Positions 25,726 through 34,962 of a stretch of 64,000 bases of DNA are shown piece by piece. Positions within the stretch are counted from its first letter, which is position 1, and each line of letters opens with the position of its first letter. Made by a program: the position numbers and the translations under genes. Below the pieces are notes generated by a model. The model searched no databases, was not told the origin of the DNA, and was given only the letters and a program-made list of their open reading frames with translations. The stretch spans positions 3,596,001 to 3,660,000 of the forward strand of contig OZ245751.1 of the NCBI GenBank assembly GCA_965227445.1, given 5' to 3'. The stretch comes from DT-110 sp030148525. GTDB taxonomy: Bacteria > Bacteroidota > Bacteroidia > Chitinophagales > Saprospiraceae.

Positions 25726-26598
25726 ATGCCCGATAAAATCATCATAACTGCTGCCCTGACCGGCGTGCTGGCTACCCGGCAGCAATCACCCAATATTCCC
25801 TATACTCCGGAGGAAATTGCGGAGGAAGGCCGGCGAGCCGTGGATGCCGGCGCCGGTATTCTGCACATCCACGCCCGGCAAGACAATGGTTTTCCGGCCT
25901 ACGATGTCGACACTTACGCCCGTATCGACAAAGCCGTAAAGGAGGCGTGTCCAGGTGTCATCATCAATTACTCCACGGGAGCGATCGGGATTGATCGCGA
26001 GGAGCGCATTCACCACGTGGATGCACTGAAGCCCGATATGGCCGCTCTCAATATGGGCTCCATGAATTACGCCATCTATTCCCGCAAGAAGAAGACCTTC
26101 TACCACGATCACGTTTTTGCCAATCCCTTCAGCGATATCACCTTTTTCCTGGAGCGAATGAAGGCCGCCGGCACCCGTCCCGAAATGGAGTGTTTTGACA
26201 CCGGCCACATCCATAATGCACGCCCCCTGATCGATATGGGACTCCTGGGACCCCCCCTGCAATTTAGCCTCATCATGGGCGTATTGGGCGGTATTCCGGC
26301 AACGACTGAAAATCTGGTCCACCAAATCCGCCAGGTCCCGCAGGATGGTCACTGGCAGCTGATTGGCATTGGACGCAGACAGTGGCCCATGATCATGGCG
26401 GCCCTGTCGATGGGCGGCAACGTGCGGGTCGGGCTGGAGGATAACCTTTACCTGCCCGACGGTAGCTTGTCCCCCTCCAATGGCGCATGCGTGGAGGAAG
26501 CCGTTCGCCTGGCCCGGGTGGCGGGGCTGGAGCCGGCCAGTATTTCGGAAGCCCGGCACATCCTGAAGATGCCACTGAAGCAACCAGCTGATTCCTAA
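25726..26598 (+). CDS. Beta-keto acid cleavage enzyme (BKACE, DUF849)
   Basis: The 290-residue TIM-barrel protein carries the BKACE zinc site: HIHARQ (His47, His49) and Glu238 in VRVGLEDN. The family (founding member Kce, 3-keto-5-aminohexanoate cleavage enzyme of lysine fermentation) converts a beta-keto acid plus acetyl-CoA into acetoacetate and a shortened acyl-CoA; substrates vary widely, including dehydrocarnitine. No lysine-fermentation or carnitine genes are near. In this operon it stands where the Liu/Atu pathways would need an HMG-CoA-lyase-like enzyme. Whether it takes that role or acts on a keto acid made elsewhere in the pathway is open. Confidence 0.9.
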   Translation: MPDKIIITAALTGVLATRQQSPNIPYTPEEIAEEGRRAVDAGAGILHIHARQDNGFPAYDVDTYARIDKAVKEACPGVIINYSTGAIGIDREERIHHVDALKPDMAALNMGSMNYAIYSRKKKTFYHDHVFANPFSDITFFLERMKAAGTRPEMECFDTGHIHNARPLIDMGLLGPPLQFSLIMGVLGGIPATTENLVHQIRQVPQDGHWQLIGIGRRQWPMIMAALSMGGNVRVGLEDNLYLPDGSLSPSNGACVEEAVRLARVAGLEPASISEARHILKMPLKQPADS

Positions 26599-26614
26599 CC
26601 GAAAATCAACAACC

Positions 26615-27820
26615 ATGGAAGCATATATTTACGACGCGGTCCGAACGGTCCGCGGCAAAGGCAATAAAAAAGGAGCTCTGGCAGGCATGACGCCTACCCA
26701 CCTCACCGTCACCCTTCTCGACGAGTTGCGGCAACGGCACGACCTCGATACCACTCAGGTCGAAGACCTGATCATGGGATGCGTTACACAGATCATGGAT
26801 CAGGGGGCCAATATCGCCAAGACAGCGGCTCAACACTCGGGCTACGGAGACCACCTGTGTGGCGTTACCCTAAACCGTTTTTGCGGAAGCGGACTGGAAG
26901 CCATTAACCAGGCGGCCGCCTACGTCAAGGCAGGCTTTAAGGATCTGGTACTCGCCGGCGGGGTCGAATCTATGTCAAGGGTCAAAATGGGGGCCGACGG
27001 GGGCGCTATGGCTATGGACCCCATGGTTGCCATGCCCGGTCATTTCGTTCCTCAGGGCATCTCCGCCGACCTGATCGCCAGTAAATACGGATTCACGCGT
27101 GACGATTGCGATGCCTTCGCCGCTGAATCCCAGCAACGGGCAGCTCGTGCCCAGGAAGCCGGATACTTCAATAAATCACGCATACCGGTCAGAGACATCA
27201 ATGGCTTTACCGTGCTCGACCACGATGAGAACATTCGCCCCACTACCACTACCGAGGTACTGGCCGGACTCGATCCGTCTTTTGCCGTCATGGGCCAAAT
27301 GGGCGGCTTCGATGCTGTTGCCATTGACCGTTACCCTGAAGTAGCTACCGTAGAACACATTCACCACCCCGGTAACAGCAGTGCCATTGTCGACGGGGCG
27401 GCACTCGCCATGGTCGGCAGCAAAGAGGCCGGGAATCGTCAGGGGCTCAAACCCCGAGCCCGCATCCGCTCGGTAGCCGTGTACGGAACAGAGCCAACCA
27501 TTATGCTCGTAGGGCCAGCCCCCGCCAGCCGGATCGCCCTGGAGAAAGCCGGCATGACCAAGGACGATATTGACCTGTACGAGGTCAATGAAGCCTTTGC
27601 CGTGGTACCCCTGCGATTTATGCAGGACCTTGGCGTTCCCCACGATAAAGTAAATGTGAACGGAGGCGCGATTGCTATGGGGCACCCACTTGGCGCTACC
27701 GGTTGTATGCTTTTTGGCACCCTGCTCGATGAGCTTGAACGCCGTGATCTATCCACCGGCCTGGTCACCCTCTGCATTGGCGGAGGAATGGGTATTGCCA
27801 CCATTATCGAACGTGTCTAA
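26615..27820 (+). CDS. Acetyl-CoA acyltransferase (thiolase)
   Basis: This 401-residue thiolase has the complete active site: Cys90 in NRFCGSG (acyl acceptor), the NEAFA motif, His357 in GGAIAMGHPLGATG and Cys387 in CIGGGMG. It cleaves 3-ketoacyl-CoA with CoA to give acetyl-CoA (or propionyl-CoA for alpha-methyl substrates). It is 11 bp before the FadB/J-like gene, so the two very likely form the core beta-oxidation pair of the cluster. Acyl-chain preference cannot be read from the motifs; the pairing with a FadJ-type partner points to a broad or long-chain 3-ketoacyl-CoA thiolase. Confidence 0.94.
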   Translation: MEAYIYDAVRTVRGKGNKKGALAGMTPTHLTVTLLDELRQRHDLDTTQVEDLIMGCVTQIMDQGANIAKTAAQHSGYGDHLCGVTLNRFCGSGLEAINQAAAYVKAGFKDLVLAGGVESMSRVKMGADGGAMAMDPMVAMPGHFVPQGISADLIASKYGFTRDDCDAFAAESQQRAARAQEAGYFNKSRIPVRDINGFTVLDHDENIRPTTTTEVLAGLDPSFAVMGQMGGFDAVAIDRYPEVATVEHIHHPGNSSAIVDGAALAMVGSKEAGNRQGLKPRARIRSVAVYGTEPTIMLVGPAPASRIALEKAGMTKDDIDLYEVNEAFAVVPLRFMQDLGVPHDKVNVNGGAIAMGHPLGATGCMLFGTLLDELERRDLSTGLVTLCIGGGMGIATIIERV

Positions 27821-27831
27821 ACCCTTTCAAC

Positions 27832-29988
27832 ATGGAACAACCCACCATAAAAAATTCGATTCTCAGCTACGAGGTGGATGCCGACGGCATCGCCCGTATC
27901 ACCATCCACATGACCGGGCAGCCCACCAACCTGTTTAGCCTGGATTTCGTTGAAGCCTACGTAGCAGCAGCTGGCCGGGCTCTACAGGACGACCGGGTAA
28001 AAGGAGTGATCGTCACCTCTGCTCACCGCGATTTTATGGCCGGAGCCGACCTGAAATTCATCGGCAACCCACCCGAAGACCGCCGGGGGTTATTTGACGG
28101 ATTGTTACGTATGCACCGGGAGATGCGCGACATTGAGAAGGGCGGGAAGCCCTTTGTAGCTGCTATCAATGGCAATGCCCTGGGTGGTGGGTACGAATTG
28201 GCCCTGACCTGCCACCACCGCATTGCTCTGCGCAAAGAAGGCTTAAAGGTAGGCCTGCCCGAAACTCAGCTGGGATTATTTCCCGGGGGTGGTGGAACGC
28301 AGCGGTTGCCTTACCTGATCGGTATTCAGAATGCCCTCATGGTCATCCTCCAGGGACAAACCCCCAGAGTGGAGAAAGCCCACTCCCTGGGATTAGTGGA
28401 TGCCTTAGCAGATAACGAGGAGGATTTACTGGCTTCCGCCAAAAAATGGATCCTCGAGCACCCGAATCCCCTCCAGCCCTGGGACAATCGCAAGTACCGC
28501 ATTCCGGGTGGCGGTGTCATGACACCGGGAGGCGCCCAGACCATTATGGGGGCCATTGGTAATTTGCGTAAAAAGACGCACGGTAACTACCCCGGTGCTA
28601 CGATGGGGCTGGCCGCCATTCACGACGGGCTGCAATTACCCATTGACCGGGGACTCGAGGTGGAAGCCCGCTACTTTATCAAAGCCTTTTACTCACCCGA
28701 AGCGCAGAACCTCATCCGCACGGGCTTCTTTGCTATCAACGAAGCCAAAAAAGGAAAGGCCAAACCCGAGGGATATGATACGTACCAGGTTCGGAAACTG
28801 GGCATTCTCGGAGCAGGTATGATGGGCGCGGGTATCGCCTACGTCTCGGCCAAAGCGGGTATGGACGTAGTACTGAAAGACATCAGCCAGGAACAAGCCG
28901 AAAAAGGCAAAGCCTACAGCCATAAACTCCTGCAAAAAAAGGTGAGCCGGGGCTATATGTCGGAATCGGACCGGGATGCATTCCTCGACCGCATCCACCC
29001 GACCACCTCCGCCGATGATTTACGTGGCTGTGACTTGATTATTGAAGCCGTCTTCGAAAACCCGGAGCTAAAAGCCAGGGTAACCCGGGAGGCCGAGGCA
29101 ATGGTTGATGAGGACAAGGTATTTGCCTCCAACACCTCTACCCTGCCCATAACCATTTTGGCGCAAGCCGCTGAGCGCCCCCAACAGTTCATTGGAATTC
29201 ACTTTTTCTCACCGGTCGATAAAATGCCACTGGTGGAAATCATCGTGGGCGAAGAAACGGATGATCGCACCATCGCCGCTGCCGTCGATTACGTTACCCA
29301 GATCGGGAAAGTACCCATAGTGGTCAACGACAGTCAGGGGTTCTTCACCTCCCGCGTGTTCGGTACGTACACCGGAGAAGGTGCCCTCCTGCTCTCCGAG
29401 GGCGTTCCCGCCACCATGATCGAAAACGTAGCCAGGCGCGTGGGTATGCCGGTAGGCCCACTTGCAGTTACCGACGAAGTAAGTCTCACACTGGCCCTTC
29501 ACGTCATGGATAATATGCGCGAGATGCCGGAACACACCCAGCGCATTTACAAGCTGTATAAAACCTTGGTACAAGATGGACGCGAAGGGAAAAAAGCCGG
29601 TAAGGGCTTCTACGATTATCCCGAGGGCGCAAAAAAACATTTGTGGTCAGGGTTAAGTGACTTATTCCCCTCCAACCCCGACGCCCTGGATGCCGATACA
29701 GTGGGTAAGCGACTCCTCCATATCATGGCACTGGAAAGCTACCGTTGCCTGGAGGAAGGAGTGCTGCGCAATACCACCGACGGAGATATTGGCTCCCTGA
29801 TGGGATTTGGCTTTCCGCCCTACACGGGAGGCGTATTCAGCTATATCGACTACGTGGGTCCGGCCTCCTTCGTAGCCGAATGCGATGACTTCGCCGAACG
29901 CTTCGGGTCGCGCTTTCGGGTACCGGATAGCCTGCGTAACCGAGCCGTGTCGAACCAATTATTTTACCCCCAAAAACAGGTCGTATGA
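27832..29988 (+). CDS. Bifunctional enoyl-CoA hydratase / 3-hydroxyacyl-CoA dehydrogenase (FadB/FadJ type)
   Basis: The 718-residue protein has an N-terminal crotonase domain with both catalytic Glu (Glu122 in GGGYELAL, Glu144 in GLPET) and the FPGGGG loop. The dehydrogenase part starts near residue 320 with the NAD motif GAGMMGAG (Gly327 onward), followed by SNTSTLPI, the catalytic His in HFFSPVDKMPLVEI, and duplicated C-terminal helical domains. It hydrates enoyl-CoA and oxidises the 3-hydroxyacyl-CoA. Unlike the separate hydratase at 24892, its active site is intact, so it probably carries the main beta-oxidation flux. It follows the thiolase by 11 bp and overlaps the next gene by 4 nt (ATGA). 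Confidence 0.95.
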   Translation: MEQPTIKNSILSYEVDADGIARITIHMTGQPTNLFSLDFVEAYVAAAGRALQDDRVKGVIVTSAHRDFMAGADLKFIGNPPEDRRGLFDGLLRMHREMRDIEKGGKPFVAAINGNALGGGYELALTCHHRIALRKEGLKVGLPETQLGLFPGGGGTQRLPYLIGIQNALMVILQGQTPRVEKAHSLGLVDALADNEEDLLASAKKWILEHPNPLQPWDNRKYRIPGGGVMTPGGAQTIMGAIGNLRKKTHGNYPGATMGLAAIHDGLQLPIDRGLEVEARYFIKAFYSPEAQNLIRTGFFAINEAKKGKAKPEGYDTYQVRKLGILGAGMMGAGIAYVSAKAGMDVVLKDISQEQAEKGKAYSHKLLQKKVSRGYMSESDRDAFLDRIHPTTSADDLRGCDLIIEAVFENPELKARVTREAEAMVDEDKVFASNTSTLPITILAQAAERPQQFIGIHFFSPVDKMPLVEIIVGEETDDRTIAAAVDYVTQIGKVPIVVNDSQGFFTSRVFGTYTGEGALLLSEGVPATMIENVARRVGMPVGPLAVTDEVSLTLALHVMDNMREMPEHTQRIYKLYKTLVQDGREGKKAGKGFYDYPEGAKKHLWSGLSDLFPSNPDALDADTVGKRLLHIMALESYRCLEEGVLRNTTDGDIGSLMGFGFPPYTGGVFSYIDYVGPASFVAECDDFAERFGSRFRVPDSLRNRAVSNQLFYPQKQVV

Positions 29989-31136
29989 AGTCACCCTATT
30001 TTCAGGAAGAGCACCACCTGTTCCGTCAATCGGTCCGCGAGTTTTTCCAAAAGGAGCTAAGTCCTCATTTTAACGAATGGGAAGAAGCCCGGCAAATTCC
30101 GCGCTGGGTCTGGAAAAAGATGGGCGAGATGGGCTACCTGGGCCTGTGTCACGAAGAGTCCTACGGAGGTACGGATGCCGACTTTTGGTATTCTGCTGCT
30201 TTCCTCGAGGAATTGGGCCGGGCCGGCAACGGCGGTTTTGCCTGTGCTATCAGCGTACACGAGTACATGGCCCTCAACCATATTTCGCGGGCAGGTACGC
30301 CGGTCCAAAAAGAGCAATTCCTGCGGTCGGGCATAGCCGGTGACACCATTTCGGCCCTTGCCATTTCCGAACCGGATGTCGGATCCAATGTACAAGGCAT
30401 TCGCACGTCGGCCACCCTCGATGGTGATCACTACGTGGTGAATGGCTCCAAAACCTTTATTTCCAACGGGTACTATGCCGATTACATCACGACCCTCGTC
30501 AAAACCGGCGATAGCCTCTCCCTGCTCGTCATTCCCGGAAAAACCGAGGGCGTAAACCGAACCAAGTTGCGCAAAATGGGCTGGCACTCTTCCGACACTG
30601 CTGAGATCCATTTCGACGGGGCGCGCGTCCCGAAAGAAAACCTGATCGGCCAGGAGGGAATGGGCTTCTACTACATCATGGATAGTTTTCAGATAGAGCG
30701 TTTGTCGGCGGGGCTTTTGTCCATTGGTGCCATGGACGGCATGCTGGAAATGACCCTGCGGTATATGCAGGAGCGCGAGGCCTTCGGCCGCTCCATTCGA
30801 AAATTCCAGGCACTGCGCCACCGCATGGCCGACCTAGTCACCGAAGTTGAAGCCTGCCGTCAGCTGACCCATCACGCCACCTGGCTTTTCACCCAGGGAG
30901 AATTTGCCGTTAAAGAAGCCTCTATGGTCAAACTGCACGCCGCCGAACTACAGAAAAAAGTAGCCGATGAATGCCTCCAGTTTTTCGGAGGCTACGGCTA
31001 TATGGAGGAATATCCCATCTGCCAGGCCTACCGCGATACGCGGGTGGGCACCATTGCGGGTGGCACCTCCGAGATCATGCGCGAGATTATCGCTAAAATG
31101 ACGATGGATGATGTGTCGTATGCGAAGGTGTACTAA
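29985..31136 (+). CDS. Acyl-CoA dehydrogenase (AtuD/isovaleryl/LCAD-type active site)
   Basis: This 383-residue FAD enzyme introduces the alpha-beta double bond into an acyl-CoA. The usual catalytic Glu near the C-terminus (YEGT in MCAD) is replaced by IAGGT, while Glu238 in the sequence IERL occupies the alternative position used by isovaleryl-CoA and long-chain acyl-CoA dehydrogenases. That placement is typical for branched-chain or long-chain substrates. It closely resembles the dehydrogenase half of the ACAD-SCP2 fusion at 40561, so the two are paralogs. It starts inside the FadJ stop codon overlap. Confidence 0.93.
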   Translation: MKSPYFQEEHHLFRQSVREFFQKELSPHFNEWEEARQIPRWVWKKMGEMGYLGLCHEESYGGTDADFWYSAAFLEELGRAGNGGFACAISVHEYMALNHISRAGTPVQKEQFLRSGIAGDTISALAISEPDVGSNVQGIRTSATLDGDHYVVNGSKTFISNGYYADYITTLVKTGDSLSLLVIPGKTEGVNRTKLRKMGWHSSDTAEIHFDGARVPKENLIGQEGMGFYYIMDSFQIERLSAGLLSIGAMDGMLEMTLRYMQEREAFGRSIRKFQALRHRMADLVTEVEACRQLTHHATWLFTQGEFAVKEASMVKLHAAELQKKVADECLQFFGGYGYMEEYPICQAYRDTRVGTIAGGTSEIMREIIAKMTMDDVSYAKVY

Positions 31137-31184
31137 ACGTTCTCGCATCGACCGTAACGTTCTGGCGATGAAGAGCAGGAAATC

Positions 31185-31297
31185 GAAAGCCGATTTATAA
31201 AATTTTTAATGCTGAATTTTTAATTTTTAATTCCCTCTAAAAACTACAAACCAGACAATTATAAATTAAAAATTAACAACTATAAACTAAAAATTAA
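31185..31297. repeat. AT-rich heptamer repeats before the racemase gene
   Basis: The 161-bp gap contains heptamers of the TTTTTAA type (from about 31204) and then ATTAAAA, ATTATAA and ACTAAAA types up to the start codon. A related stretch beginning CAGACAATTA is found at 21548 before the monooxygenase gene. Both spots could hold internal promoters; no clear TAnnTTTG is visible. Confidence 0.5.
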
Positions 31298-32353
31298 TTG
31301 AACATCCAACCGCTGCAAGGATACATGATATTGGACTTCTCCCGCCTTCTGCCCGGTCCGCTGGCCACTTCTTTGTTGCAGCAGATGGGGGCCAGGGTCG
31401 TGCGGGTAGAGCACCCCCGGCGCTCCGATATGGCGCGGATGCAACCACCGTTTATCGATGGCCGGTCTACCCTCTTCGCGAGCCTGAATACGGGTAAGGA
31501 AACCGTTTCCCTGGACTATAATACGCCAGCGGGAAAGGCGGAAGTCTGTGAGCTGGTTCGGGAAGCCGATGTGTTGGTCGAGCAGTTCCGCCCGGGCGTA
31601 ATGGCCTCGTGGGAGCTGGGATACGAACAGCTGCGTTCGATCAACACGGGCCTCATCTATGCCTCCCTGACCGGATACGGGCAGAAAGGTGAACTGGCGC
31701 TGCAAGCTGGTCACGATATAAATTATCTGGCGTTGGCGGGCATCCTTGATTTAAACAGGGATGGTAACGGCCGCCCCGTCATACCCGGCGTACAGGTTGC
31801 CGATATCGGGGGTGGCAGCTATATGCTGGCGATGGCTGTCGTCAGTGCATTACTGCAACGGGAACGGACCGGCCGGGGCAGCTACCTGGACGTGGCTATG
31901 CTGGACGGCCTGCTGCCGATGATGACCATACCCTTCAGCCAGCACCAGGGTGGATTTGATGTGCGTTCTGCCAACTTTCTCAACGGTGGATTAGTGAATT
32001 ATCAAGTGTACGAAACGGCCGATAAACGCTGGATGGCCCTGGGAGCTCTGGAACCTAAATTTTGGAATGCATTCTGCCAATTGGCCGAACGGCCCGATTG
32101 GCAGCGCAGTTCCCCCATGGAATGTTCGGTACACGTTTTTCCAAAAGAGGAACTGGAGGCGTTTTTCAAAAGCCGTACCCAGGCTGAGTGGGTGGATTGG
32201 GCCGATGGTCACGATATCTGCCTGACGCCCGTTCGGTCGACCGGTGAAGTTTTGAGTGACGATGCTTTTTTGCGAAAGCAAAGCCTGCAAACCGTAAAGC
32301 TTACCGATACCAATTCACTCGTGGTGCCGGGAGTCCCATATTCGATTACCTGA
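31298..32353 (+). CDS. Alpha-methylacyl-CoA racemase-like CoA-transferase family III protein
   Basis: The 351-residue protein belongs to the CaiB/BaiF family and has the racemase signature GHDINYLALAG. His139 (GHD), Asp169 (VADIGGGS) and Glu252 (GALEPKF) are spaced as in characterised alpha-methylacyl-CoA racemases (His126, Asp156, Glu241 in the mycobacterial enzyme). It would invert the 2-methyl centre of (2R)-methylacyl-CoA so that beta-oxidation can proceed. I use the TTG at 31298, because the conserved family N-terminus (PLQGYMILDFSRLLPGP) begins before the first ATG (31325). No ribosome-binding site is visible, as is common in this phylum. Confidence 0.88.
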   Translation: MNIQPLQGYMILDFSRLLPGPLATSLLQQMGARVVRVEHPRRSDMARMQPPFIDGRSTLFASLNTGKETVSLDYNTPAGKAEVCELVREADVLVEQFRPGVMASWELGYEQLRSINTGLIYASLTGYGQKGELALQAGHDINYLALAGILDLNRDGNGRPVIPGVQVADIGGGSYMLAMAVVSALLQRERTGRGSYLDVAMLDGLLPMMTIPFSQHQGGFDVRSANFLNGGLVNYQVYETADKRWMALGALEPKFWNAFCQLAERPDWQRSSPMECSVHVFPKEELEAFFKSRTQAEWVDWADGHDICLTPVRSTGEVLSDDAFLRKQSLQTVKLTDTNSLVVPGVPYSIT

Positions 32354-32383
32354 ACCTATTTCAACAACTAATAATGCACCTGC

Positions 32384-33157
32384 ATGACTTTTGCAAAGGA
32401 CCTATTTAACGATCAAATTGCCCTGATTACCGGAGGTGGCTCCGGCATCGGCAAGCAGATCACCCTGCATTTACTGAAAACCGGAGCGACGGTATACATT
32501 GCCGGCCGTAAGGAGGATAAACTGCAAGCAGCCGTAAAAGAGTTATCCGAATACGGGCAGATTCACTACGCCGTTTGTGATATCCGCGAACCGGACCAAA
32601 TTCAACAATTGGCAGATCAAATACGGGGCGAGTCCGGGCGACTGGATATACTGGTCAATAATGCGGGCGGACAGTTCCCGTCCCTGGCCGAAGACATTAG
32701 TGAAAAAGGCTGGAACGCCGTGATTAATAATAACCTCAACGGCACCTTTTACATGACCCGGGCCATGGCCAAAGCTTTTTTCATTCCCCAAAAAGCCGGG
32801 GTGATCATCAATATTATTGTCAATATCTACCGGGGATTCCCGGGTATGTCGCATACAGGTGCGGCCCGCGCCGGAGTCGACAACCTCACCAAAACCCTGG
32901 CGGTAGAATGGTCCAAACACAACATCCGGGTCAATGCCATTGCTCCGGGCCTTATCCAATCCACCGGCATGGATAATTATCCACCCGAACTCGTGAAGGG
33001 ACTGGCCGATACCATCCCCATGAAGCGCCTGGGCACTACCGATGAAGTGGCATATTTGACGCTGTTCCTGGCGAGCCCCATGGCTCAGTACATTACGGGT
33101 GAAACCGTTTATATCGACGGTGGACAACGCCTGTACGGACAACAATTTCAACTATAA
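32384..33157 (+). CDS. PECR-like enoyl-CoA / 2,4-dienoyl-CoA reductase (SDR)
   Basis: This 257-residue SDR has the cofactor motif TGGGSGIG (residues 16-23) and NNAGGQFPS. The usual YxxxK is replaced by HTGAARAG with the downstream DNLTKTLAVEW, the pattern of mammalian peroxisomal trans-2-enoyl-CoA reductase (PECR) and 2,4-dienoyl-CoA reductases. PECR reduces phytenoyl-CoA in phytol breakdown; dienoyl-CoA reductases remove pre-existing double bonds in terpenoid or unsaturated acyl chains. Either function fits the cluster. It lies 30 bp after the racemase and 11 bp before the VLCAD-like gene. Confidence 0.88.
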   Translation: MTFAKDLFNDQIALITGGGSGIGKQITLHLLKTGATVYIAGRKEDKLQAAVKELSEYGQIHYAVCDIREPDQIQQLADQIRGESGRLDILVNNAGGQFPSLAEDISEKGWNAVINNNLNGTFYMTRAMAKAFFIPQKAGVIINIIVNIYRGFPGMSHTGAARAGVDNLTKTLAVEWSKHNIRVNAIAPGLIQSTGMDNYPPELVKGLADTIPMKRLGTTDEVAYLTLFLASPMAQYITGETVYIDGGQRLYGQQFQL

Positions 33158-33168
33158 ACAAACTTCCT

Positions 33169-34950
33169 ATGACCAACTCAACCCCTACCCACGCCCCCGT
33201 TTCCAGTGGATCCTTTTTGCTTGGGGACCGCTCCGCAAAGGGGCTCTTCACCCCGGAATTATTCACTGAAGAACAGCGTATGCTGCGGCAAAGCATTCGG
33301 GATTTCCTGGACAGGGAAATCCATGCCCATTATCAGCTTTTTGACTCCAAAGAGGGTATCGAACGCGGTCCGGCTCTGCTGGAAAAAATGGGCGAAATGG
33401 GCTTTCTGGGTATTGGTGTGCCCGAAGCGTACGGTGGTTTTGAGGCTGATTTCCGTACCCAACTCGCTTTCGGAGAAGTGGCCTATGCTGCCTGGTCGTT
33501 CGGATTGACCATCGGCGTACAGACCAGCCTGGGCATCGCTCCATTATTGCTGTACGGCAACAAAGCACAAAAAGACAAATACCTGCCGGGCATCGTTTCG
33601 GCCGACCGCAAATCCTGTTATTGCCTTACCGAGCCCACCGCCGGATCGGACGCCAATTCGGGAAAAACCCGTGGCGTATTGAATGAAGGCGGCACTCACT
33701 ACATCCTGAATGGTCAGAAAATGTGGATCACCAACTCCGGCTTTGCTGACCTGTTCTTCGTATTTGCCAAGATCGCCGATGATGAGAAGCTGAGCTGCCT
33801 GATCGTCGAAAAGGACTTTGGCGGCATCCGGCTCGGAGCGGAGGAAGAAAAGATGGGTATTCGGGGTTCCAGCACCCGACAGGTTTTCTTTGAGGATGTA
33901 CCCGTACCGGTGGAGAATCTCCTCGGCGAGCGCGGCAAAGGCTTCAAGATTGCATTAAACGTACTCAATACCGGTCGCATTAAGATGGCCACTACCGTGA
34001 CGGGTACGGCCAAGCGGGCCATGGGCTATGCCGCCCGGTACGCCAGCGAACGTCAGCAATTCGGTCAAACGCTGGACCAATTTGATGCCATCCAGGCCAA
34101 ACTGTCGGGGATGGCACAACGCATTTACGCTATGGAAGCTATTGCCTTCCGCATTGGCGGGCAGATCGACGATGCCTGTGCCCAATTGATCAGAGACGGG
34201 ATGGACCCCCAACAGGCCGAACAGAAGGCCATTGCCTCCTACGCCATGGAGTGTGCCCTGGCCAAGGTGCACAATACGGAAGCCGATGCCTGGATCACCG
34301 ATGAATCCCTGCAAGTCCACGGTGGCATGGGCTACTCAGCCGAAACGCCCATCGAAAACATGTACCGCAACCAACGCATTAATCGCATCTACGAGGGCAC
34401 CAATGAGATCAACCGCATGCTCAGCATCGATATGTTATTGCGAAAAGCCATGAAAGGGCAGCTTCCGCTATTACAGGAAGCCACCAAAGCACACCAGGCC
34501 ATTCAGGCTGGTAATTGGTTGGCGGAAGGGGCCAATAACGAACGCAGCTACCTGCGGAATGCCCGCACCCTGGCCCTGGCCATCATGGCATTGGTAGGTG
34601 AGCGCCTGCTACCCACACTGAAACAGGAACAGCAACTCATGCTGGCACTTTCCGATGTGTTTACCGAACTCTTTGCATTGGAATCAGTGATCCTGAGGGG
34701 AGAGCAACAATCAAAAGACCGGCCAGAGCTCAGGGAGGCTCTTACCAAACTTCAATTGGTACATAGCAGAGGTATCATTTACCAATCGCTGCGTACCATC
34801 ATTCCCCGGGTAGCAGAGGGCAGTGAACGCAGCCAGTTACTGGATGCCCTGCTGCAATTGGAAGGGGCAGGCATGGTCCCTGTGATCCCTACCCACAGGA
34901 CAGTTGCCCTTGCCGTTCAGGAGGCCAAAGGGTATCCCTTTTCTTCGTAA
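33169..34950 (+). CDS. Acyl-CoA dehydrogenase, VLCAD-like long form
   Basis: The 593-residue protein has the ACAD core (about 30-430) with the LTEPTAGSDANS and WITNSGFADLFFVFA motifs and the catalytic Glu409 in IYEGTNEI. A C-terminal helical extension of about 160 residues is typical of VLCAD/ACAD9-type enzymes, which act on long acyl chains and associate with membranes. It is thus mechanistically different from the two other dehydrogenases in the cluster, whose base is in the ERL motif. Electrons would go to ETF, whose genes are not in this window. Confidence 0.93.
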   Translation: MTNSTPTHAPVSSGSFLLGDRSAKGLFTPELFTEEQRMLRQSIRDFLDREIHAHYQLFDSKEGIERGPALLEKMGEMGFLGIGVPEAYGGFEADFRTQLAFGEVAYAAWSFGLTIGVQTSLGIAPLLLYGNKAQKDKYLPGIVSADRKSCYCLTEPTAGSDANSGKTRGVLNEGGTHYILNGQKMWITNSGFADLFFVFAKIADDEKLSCLIVEKDFGGIRLGAEEEKMGIRGSSTRQVFFEDVPVPVENLLGERGKGFKIALNVLNTGRIKMATTVTGTAKRAMGYAARYASERQQFGQTLDQFDAIQAKLSGMAQRIYAMEAIAFRIGGQIDDACAQLIRDGMDPQQAEQKAIASYAMECALAKVHNTEADAWITDESLQVHGGMGYSAETPIENMYRNQRINRIYEGTNEINRMLSIDMLLRKAMKGQLPLLQEATKAHQAIQAGNWLAEGANNERSYLRNARTLALAIMALVGERLLPTLKQEQQLMLALSDVFTELFALESVILRGEQQSKDRPELREALTKLQLVHSRGIIYQSLRTIIPRVAEGSERSQLLDALLQLEGAGMVPVIPTHRTVALAVQEAKGYPFSS

Positions 34951-34962
34951 CTTATTGACACC

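Noticed and set aside
25786..26616. A 276-residue minus-strand open frame
   Set aside because: Antisense to the BKACE gene, whose zinc-site motifs establish the coding strand.
30057..30821. A 254-residue minus-strand open frame
   Set aside because: Lies fully antisense to the acyl-CoA dehydrogenase gene and has no recognisable domain; a composition effect of GC-rich codons.
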